NCBI GenBank assembly: GCA_948567375.1
Contig: OX419760.1
Coordinates: 3,224,001-3,288,000 of the forward strand
Reading direction: 5' to 3'
DNA: 64,000 bases
Source: Lunularia cruciata
Lineage: Eukaryota > Streptophyta > Marchantiopsida > Lunulariales > Lunulariaceae
Below the pieces are notes generated by a model. It worked only from the letters and a program-made list of their open reading frames with translations. It made no database searches and was not told the DNA's origin. The position numbers and the translations under genes are program-made. Below are positions 57,561 to 64,000 of the stretch, piece by piece (the stretch's first letter is position 1; the number at the start of each line of letters is the position of its first letter).

Positions 57561-58469
57561 TGTTTAGAATGTTTTTTGTTTGTTTTGTTTTAGAGTACTT
57601 CTTTATTCATTTTGGAGTGTTGGGTTGCTTCTATTTTATTGTTATGATTGTTAGATCCATAAAAGTTCTCATTATTAATTCTCAATAAGTTCTCATGGCA
57701 GGATTAATGATCATGATTAGTTCATTTCATGGCCTAGTCTATAAAAAGATGGTGTTGTTCAATAAAGTAGGGTAATTAGTCAAGAGTCAAGTTATAAGTT
57801 GCTTGTTAGTCTTGAGTTGAGTAGTAGTTGGTTCAATGAAGAGTTGGGTTCTTGTTATATAAATATTATGGCATTTATAGTCATATAAAGATGTCATGAG
57901 TCAAGTTATAGTTATATATCCAACTTTCTCAAATGAACAAACAAAGTTTCATGAAATCATGAGTCAAGAGTCTTCATTTATTTAATAGATCTAATGGACT
58001 TGATCTATATTACAAGGTCATAAGGTAATGCATGTATTTGATTGAAAGACTGAAAATTGTTCAAAAATGGAGATTTTGTGTGAGGGATTGCTTATGAGAT
58101 TGTTGAAAAAAATGGGAGGCTCAAATGAGGATCACTTGCAGGATTGTTGGTAGAAATGGAAGGCTTGGGTGGGGAGTTTATGGTTGGAGATCAATGGCAG
58201 ATCCAAAGGGTTTCTATGGGGGGCCATTTGAGAGGTTGTTTGGAGCGTAAGTGTAAGGAGGAGGTAGAGTGAGTGAATGATTTTCACATCATGAAATGCA
58301 TGACAATGACACAAATAATTTATAGTAGCCAAGTGGCAAGACAGGTGTGTGTGAGAGTTACCAAATTGAAAAAATAGGATGAATATATTATGGCCTAATG
58401 TTTATAGACTTGCCAAATGCAAAACACTGGATAAATTTATCATGAAGATAACTTGCACAATTTAGGCAT

Positions 58470-58620
58470 ATATACACAACTCATGATTATTTCATATACA
58501 CAACTTCTGAATCTATCAAGAATATATCATATACACAACTCATGAATATATCAACTCAAGCATATATCATACACAACTCATGAATATATCAACTTAAGAA
58601 TATATAAAACACAACTCAAA
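58470..58620. repeat. Degenerate tandem repeat with 'cacaactcatgaatatatca' units
   Basis: About four imperfect units of roughly 40 bp, each with 'acacaactc' followed by an 'aatatatca' segment. Confidence 0.7.
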
Positions 58621-60996
58621 AATTATGATCATGTATAGGTTAAGTCTAGAAAGTGTGGTCATAAATGCAATCTATTGACATAGAATATATGGATGCAAAA
58701 TGCAAAATGTAAATATATCCAAGGACATTGTGTGTGCTCAAATGATTCCAAATGTAGAAATATAAATGGTGAGATATGCATGTTTCATACATTCATGTGG
58801 GAAAAATTTTCTGAGTGGTATCCTCCATATATGTGTCCTTTGGCTCACTATCAAGTGGAGGCGCTCTACTCTAATCCACTCTAGTGCAAAATCAAATTGC
58901 ACATATATGGATCTCTTAATCAACACCAAACTATATCTCCACATGAGGTTTTGTTCCTTGTCATGCATGCAAGCATAGAATGTGGCAACTAAACCCTCAT
59001 AAGGATATATACTATAATCTTAAAGGCAACCAAAAGTCCATTCCTTGGTGAAGAACTCAATGGTTGAATCATAAGTGACTCCACTAAATCTTTGTCTAAG
59101 GTGCTAGGAAGAGGTCCAATGATGAGGTATATAATACAAGAGATAGAAAATTAATAAAGGTAGGAGGATGTATAGCACCCAAGGGATGGTTCTTGACCAT
59201 ATGGAAGGAATGCATTATCAAATATCAATATATCTCAAAAAACGTAGACCTAAAGCAATAAATGCACTATAGGATCTATGAGTGAAACCTCTCCAACTAT
59301 TGTGATAACCATCCTCTCTATCAAGTATAGTCATGAGCCAAGCTCAAGTATGTACTCCCTTAGGCAATAAACCCTCATGCTACATGGAGTGAAAGAGATG
59401 CTCTATCTCCCCTTGGGAGCTATCGGTCCAAACCATAACCTCAAAATGCATTGTACAATACTCTATGAACTCTCTAACTCTAGGTCAGGGAAAATATCAA
59501 AACCTAGTGGAGTCTTGGTAATATGACCATCCATGCTATTGCATTACATCACACCATTGAAAGAGTAGCCTACTACTATCCCACATAAGTTCCAATAGGC
59601 AACCAACATCCAAAACTAAGATCTTCTTTTGCTTCTCATAAGCATAAGCAATACATGGAATGAAGGCTCAAGACAAGTTTATCCTCTCTCTCAACATTCT
59701 AAGTCTAGAAAGCTCACAAAAGCACATCATCATTCTCTCTTTATACCACTTTGTCTCCTTGGCTGCATGTCCAAAAGGAAGCATAGATGCAAGATTGTAA
59801 GAATGTCAATAGCTCCATAAAACAATCTCAAAATGGAAGATGATCACATTAGGCTCTCCCATAGGCCTCTCATGAATATGGGGCTTGTTTTGGGTCTCAT
59901 GAGTATGTGTATGGAGCTCTATACCAAGAGAGGTGGACTCTCTTCCTATTGGCTCCGCCTCACTCTCTCTAAATGGAGACACTAATATCTTGGTCTGAGA
60001 ACCACAAGAGAATACCTCTCTATAGTCCAATTTGCACCCCTACTTGAATATCCATACCCACTAACTCATCATAAGCTCTTTGAGACTCCCCTAACAATCC
60101 CATGGTAATAAAAAACTCTCTTATAAAAGTCCTCATCTCCTTGGTGCTCGAGCACCATAGCATGTTTTTGGCTCATAAGCCTATCTAAATCCACATGCTC
60201 ACTCACAAGCCTATCTAATTCCACACACTCACCTTGTGAGGTACTCTCTCTATCTCAAATAAATTACTCTCTTTGTGATTAGTCTCTCTACCTCTCAAGA
60301 ACCCAACACTCCCTCTCCACTAAGACACACTCCTTCACAAGGGCCTTATCTTATCCAAGTGCTAACTATGGAAGACTCACAAGAGCAAAAGAAGGACTCA
60401 AATCTTCATAGCCTAACCTAACAATGGGTAATCTAACTATTTCCTTGCTTTCACTCACAACTCCTCACTCTAAGTCACAAGCCTCTAGAATGTATCCTTG
60501 CTAAAAACATGATGGGAAGTATCATGTGCAAGGAGTGTTGAAGGTCATATAAAGAGGAAGAACATCTACTATGAGAGTTTGGTCTATACTAGCATTGTGG
60601 ATAGGAGGTGCAAGTGAGTCTCCTAGGAAGAAGGACTCTCTAGAATACCTTGTGTACAAGGAACTAGAGGGTCATCTACAAGAGCATGTACAAGGAGAGG
60701 GTCATCTACAACATCATGAATATGACTTGTGCACAAGGCATATTGACTTGAGTATAGGTCAACTTGTCAACATAGAATATAGTTCAACCTATGTGGCTTA
60801 ACACAAAATTTTCTATGAACTATTGGGATTAACATAACATGGCTTATCATCTGACAAGAGAACTACTAATGGTATGCTTAAACATATTGAAGGCTTGATC
60901 AATAACTCTATCTAACTTTATTAAGTGTTTGAAATACAACACATGATAAAAACATGCTAAAATTGAAGTTTTCTAATGGATTCTCTACATCTACCC

Positions 60997-61556
60997 TCAC
61001 TCACTCTCCTCCTTGTTTCCTTTATCTCCATAAACATAGAGCTCCTTGTTTTTTCCTGAGAGAGTACCATAGTAAACCTTGTCCTTGCTTATGAAGCCAC
61101 CCTCCAAGAAGAGATGGGTGAGGAATTTTCCAACAAATGATTTCTTGAAGTGTCTATTGTCCTAGAACCAGATCTTCTTCTGTAAGAAATCTAGCTCAAT
61201 CTCAACTATAGTAATCATCAGCTCAGCCTAGTCATGGTCCTTCCTCTTCCTCTCCACCTTAGTCTTCACATTTAATGCCAAATATCCATGTCTAGCCTTG
61301 GGATGCCGAGCATATATGAGCACACAACTAAACATCTAGAAAAATGACCTCTAAGTTGCATACATACATTGTCTTGCAAGGTACCTTTTTGCAGTTAGGT
61401 TCCTCATTGGAAACCAATCTTGTACCCATGAGTAAGGCACCACTCTCCTTTTTCTACCACTACCCATTAGCAAAGCAAAAGCATCTCTGATTGGCCTAAG
61501 AGCAAGAGTGTAAGGTCTATTGTGGACTAATTTGGTGTGAGTACTACCATCTTATG
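60997..61556 (-). pseudogene. Unrecognised reading frame with four internal stops
   Basis: One minus-strand frame stays protein-like for about 185 codons without a frameshift and is interrupted only by four TAG codons. Pieces include LVHNRPYTLALRPIRDAF, VVPYSWVQDWFPMRNLTAKR, HGYLALNVKTKVERKR and FVGKFLTHLFLEGGFISKD. The natural end is TGA at 60997-60999. The stops could come from CAG or TGG codons by C-to-T or G-to-A change. I do not recognise the family. Its setting suggests a transposon-borne gene. Confidence 0.5.
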
Positions 61557-62335
61557 ATCTCACAAAGTTGGTACATAAAGGAATGTACATAATGATGCAA
61601 GATAGTTAGCAAAACATAAACCTACATCTTAAACACACTATTCAAAAATAAACTCATAAACACTACTCATAAGTCACAATCCCATACACATAACTACCAA
61701 ACCCAAGAGAGGATCACCAAAAAGTCAATAGGTGGGTGTGGGTGTGGGTGATCAAGGGGGATCACCCGTAGGTTAGAAGTGGGCATAAGATTACCCATAA
61801 GTTAGGAGGTGTGCACAGGATTGCCCATAGTATGTGGGTGATCAAGGAGGATTGCTTGTAATGTAGAGGGCTAGCTTGGGATTGCCAGTAGCTAGCGGAA
61901 GCAATTGGGGATTGCAAATGGACAAGGATGTGGGATGGGTGGCAAATGGGGAGTTACTCCACAAACCCTAACCTTGATTGGAGGTGGGATAGGGGGCAGC
62001 GGGCAGCGGGATTAGGAGTAGGTCCAAGGAGAGAATTTTAGGGAGTAGGACAAGAGAAGAAAAATCAAAAGATTGGATTGATCAAATTGAAACCAAACCT
62101 TAAAGACTTCCATTTGAGCAAGGTAAAATTGAATGCAATGCAAATTCTCAGTTAGAGTGAATCTAGATCAAATGTTCTCCATAGATTTCCAAATTTTCTC
62201 CTTGTCTAGCCATGCTCACTTGATATGAGTCATATGGTCTCCCTTTACATAAAATCCAATTAACCATTCTCTTTCTTTGAAGTCCTCCATGTTGGGCATA
62301 TCCTACATCTTCTCATATTTATTCATTGTTGTCAT
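61557..62335. other. Spacer with short GGGTGATCA-type repeats
   Basis: Near 61735-61860 the words 'gtgggtgatcaagg' and 'cccata' recur. A G-rich stretch lies at 61975-62015. No gene recognised. Confidence 0.4.
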
Positions 62336-63058
62336 TGTCATGACGTTTGTAGCACTAAAGTTAGTTTACTCGGATGTTGGAGTAGTAGTGTTGGCAATCA
62401 TTGTTAATTTGGTAGTTGCTCATGGACTACTTGTTGGTGGCAAATTTCATGTTAGGGCTACCAATTACATGGTGGGACCTATTGTCACTTGTATCATTGG
62501 CATCATCAAATGTGCCATTGGCATCATCGTTAATGCTAAAGATCTAGGTTGAGTAGAATGGTATACTTTGGAAGTGCAACTCCAGAGAGGTCACTTCTTT
62601 GATGTTGAGCCTTCAAGTTCCTTACTATGGTGGACAAAGGCTAACGAGCATCACTTGGAGTCTCTTGGAGTCACTTGGAGTGGGTGGTGGCATAACTATA
62701 ATCAATGCTTGATTGTTGATAGATTGTTGAGTGAAGAATCAAATATAGATCTATTTTGAGTGTATTTTGAGTGGAAGAATGAATTGATTGTATAAGAGGA
62801 GTGAGAGTCAATGGGCAATCAAGTGCAAGAATTGAGAGCATTACTAGTATCTCCAAGCCTAGTTGATCATTGGTACATTTGATTGTGGTCCTACATTTCC
62901 TTGAGAGTGATTGTGTGCGGAAGCTCTATTTGAGTTAATACAAATTTGGCAATTGGGCAAATAGGTGCAAAAGTGTTGGCCAAATTTTTGAGAATTGAGT
63001 CAATTTAAGACAATGGGTCAATTGGTCAATTGATACCTATACATAGGTAGCTTTGGCT
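62336..63058 (+). mobile_element. A/B-family LTR plus 5' leader, truncated
   Basis: The LTR spans 62336-62791, starting tgtcatgacgtttgtag and ending gaattgattg, and is followed by the family leader. The leader stops at 63058 after 'tagctttggct', where the LTR of element G begins. The rest of this copy lies outside the window or is lost. Confidence 0.78.
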
Positions 63059-63748
63059 TGTGAGCCGGCCTGTCTCTCACTCAGGATGAACCTCTGATAG
63101 CTATTATGGTAGCGCACCATGGACTAAGAAGGCAAGGAACCCAAACTCCATCATACTCCTCCAAGGCTAACACTCCAAGACTCAAGACATTGCTCACTAG
63201 AGAACTCAATGAGAGATAGATAGTTGCAAATGAAAGGATGATGAGTACCTCCTCATCCCTTGTTTATATACTTGTAAAATAGCTACGTACCAAAGTTACT
63301 AATTACCGTAGTAACTCAAGTTACTAGACTAAAAGTCAAGTAAAGTCAAAAAGTAAAAAGGAATATCCATTCACATGGGCATATTCACCTAAGCATGTGG
63401 TCTTATCTTGACCCAACCACTAAGTCAAGGATTCCTTCACATGGGCTATCCTTGGACTAAAGAAGAATCCAAAACAAAAAGGCTTGCGGGCCCAAGAGTT
63501 CTCAACTCTTTCCTCAAAGCCAAACACCTAGGAATAATACCAAGTCAACACACTAAAGTCCAAAATAGTGGTGCTCATCTTTTCTACTTCCTCTAAAGTA
63601 AGGTCCCCTCTATCTTAGCTATGAATAACTTTAGCTAACCATGAATAATATAGAACCATCCTTTATCTCTATAAATAATATCTCTTAAGTACTTGTAATA
63701 CCAAGCTTAATATCATAATACCACATACATGCACAAATTGGTGTTACA
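63059..63748 (-). repeat. 3' LTR of element G
   Basis: 690 bp, from TGTGAGCCGG to GTGTTACA on the plus strand, giving TG...CA ends. It is inferred to be the 3' LTR of a minus-strand element because pol coding sequence lies to its right, with a purine stretch (CCGGAGGTAAA on the minus strand) immediately before it. Its partner lies beyond the window. Confidence 0.68.
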
Positions 63749-63809
63749 TTTACCTCCGGACTAAGTTTTCACTTTGTCCTCAAAGTGAAGGTTGCTCTAC
63801 CTTCTATGG

Positions 63810-64000
63810 TACATCTTCAACTTATCATGGTTAATCCTATCACAGTGTCTTCTTCCCAACTCCTTGAGATCATAGGTGTAGTTTCACCACACCTTCTCCA
63901 CTATGAAAGGTCCAAAGTACTTAGGCAAAAACTTCTTTTGCACTCTCTTGAATTGAATGGAATCAAACAACATTACCCAATCACCTTCTTTGAAAGTCTC
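63810..64000 (-). pseudogene. Integrase C-terminus of element G (Ty3/Gypsy-type)
   Basis: The minus strand from 64000 reads KEGDWVMLFDSIQFKR, then KKFLPKYFGPFIVEKV, then LGRRHCDRINHDKLKMYH and a stop near 63810. The GPF-type module with flanking basic beta strands is typical of the integrase C-terminal domain of Gypsy elements. One internal TGA follows VEKVW. No chromodomain or PHD finger follows. Confidence 0.8.

Larger units (their letters stand above)
57071..60990. other. Repeat-rich AT-rich region, no gene recognised
   Basis: Contains an AT microsatellite (57500-57560), a degenerate short tandem repeat (58470-58620) and small duplications (for example 'agagggtcatctaca' twice near 60665 and 60697). 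Minus-strand frames near 60150-59806 give a faint protein-like stretch (FITMGLLGESQRAYDEL) that I cannot assign. It is probably decayed transposon sequence. Confidence 0.4.

Overview
The window looks like a repeat-rich stretch of a land-plant nuclear genome. The evidence is spliced genes with GT-AG introns, a plant-type 20S proteasome gene, several LTR retrotransposons nested in one another, and low gene density. A bryophyte-like (non-seed) plant is my inference from the style of the retroelements and the histamine-N-methyltransferase-like gene; it is not proven. No rRNA, tRNA, CRISPR array or bacterial operon was seen.

Layout. 1-3.5 kb: AT-rich sequence with small local repeats. 3.5-39.9 kb: one nest of retrotransposons. 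The outer element A (plus strand) is split into 3535-4287, 14184-18918 and 35972-39920. It is broken by a younger relative B (minus strand, 4288-14183) and by an unrelated Ty3/Gypsy-type element C (minus strand, 18924-35966, 5-bp target duplication tatgg). C is itself broken by further A/B-family copies (D and E), which hold element F (21945-24820, CT-rich tandem repeats), and by two solo-LTR-like insertions. 40-47.4 kb: two decayed non-LTR-type reverse transcriptase relics on the minus strand.

41.3-55 kb is a small island of host genes: an intronless HNMT-like methyltransferase (42604-43515, +), a 68-residue COA3-like mitochondrial protein (50476-50682, +), a four-exon proteasome beta type-2 gene (53339-54752, -) and a possible small secreted protein (47900-48175, -). 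55-64 kb returns to decayed repeats: a possible MADF/SANT-like relic, an unrecognised multi-stop reading frame, another A/B-family LTR, and the 3' end of a further Ty3/Gypsy-type element (G).

The main discovery is the A/B retrotransposon family. Its polyprotein reads gag - protease - cytosine-5 DNA methyltransferase - reverse transcriptase - RNase H - integrase - PHD finger. The methyltransferase has recognisable motifs I, IV (Pro-Cys), VI (Glu-Asn-Val), VIII, IX and X between protease and RT. The PHD finger has exact C4HC3 spacing at the pol C-terminus, where many plant chromoviruses carry a chromodomain. Both domains occur in two separate copies, so they belong to the family and are not an assembly accident. 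A chromatin writer and a putative histone-tail reader on one retroelement suggests self-directed epigenetic behaviour. All copies here are broken by stops and frameshifts. The family also has odd termini: a 106-bp repeat lies on both sides of the 3' LTR but is absent from the 5' LTR.
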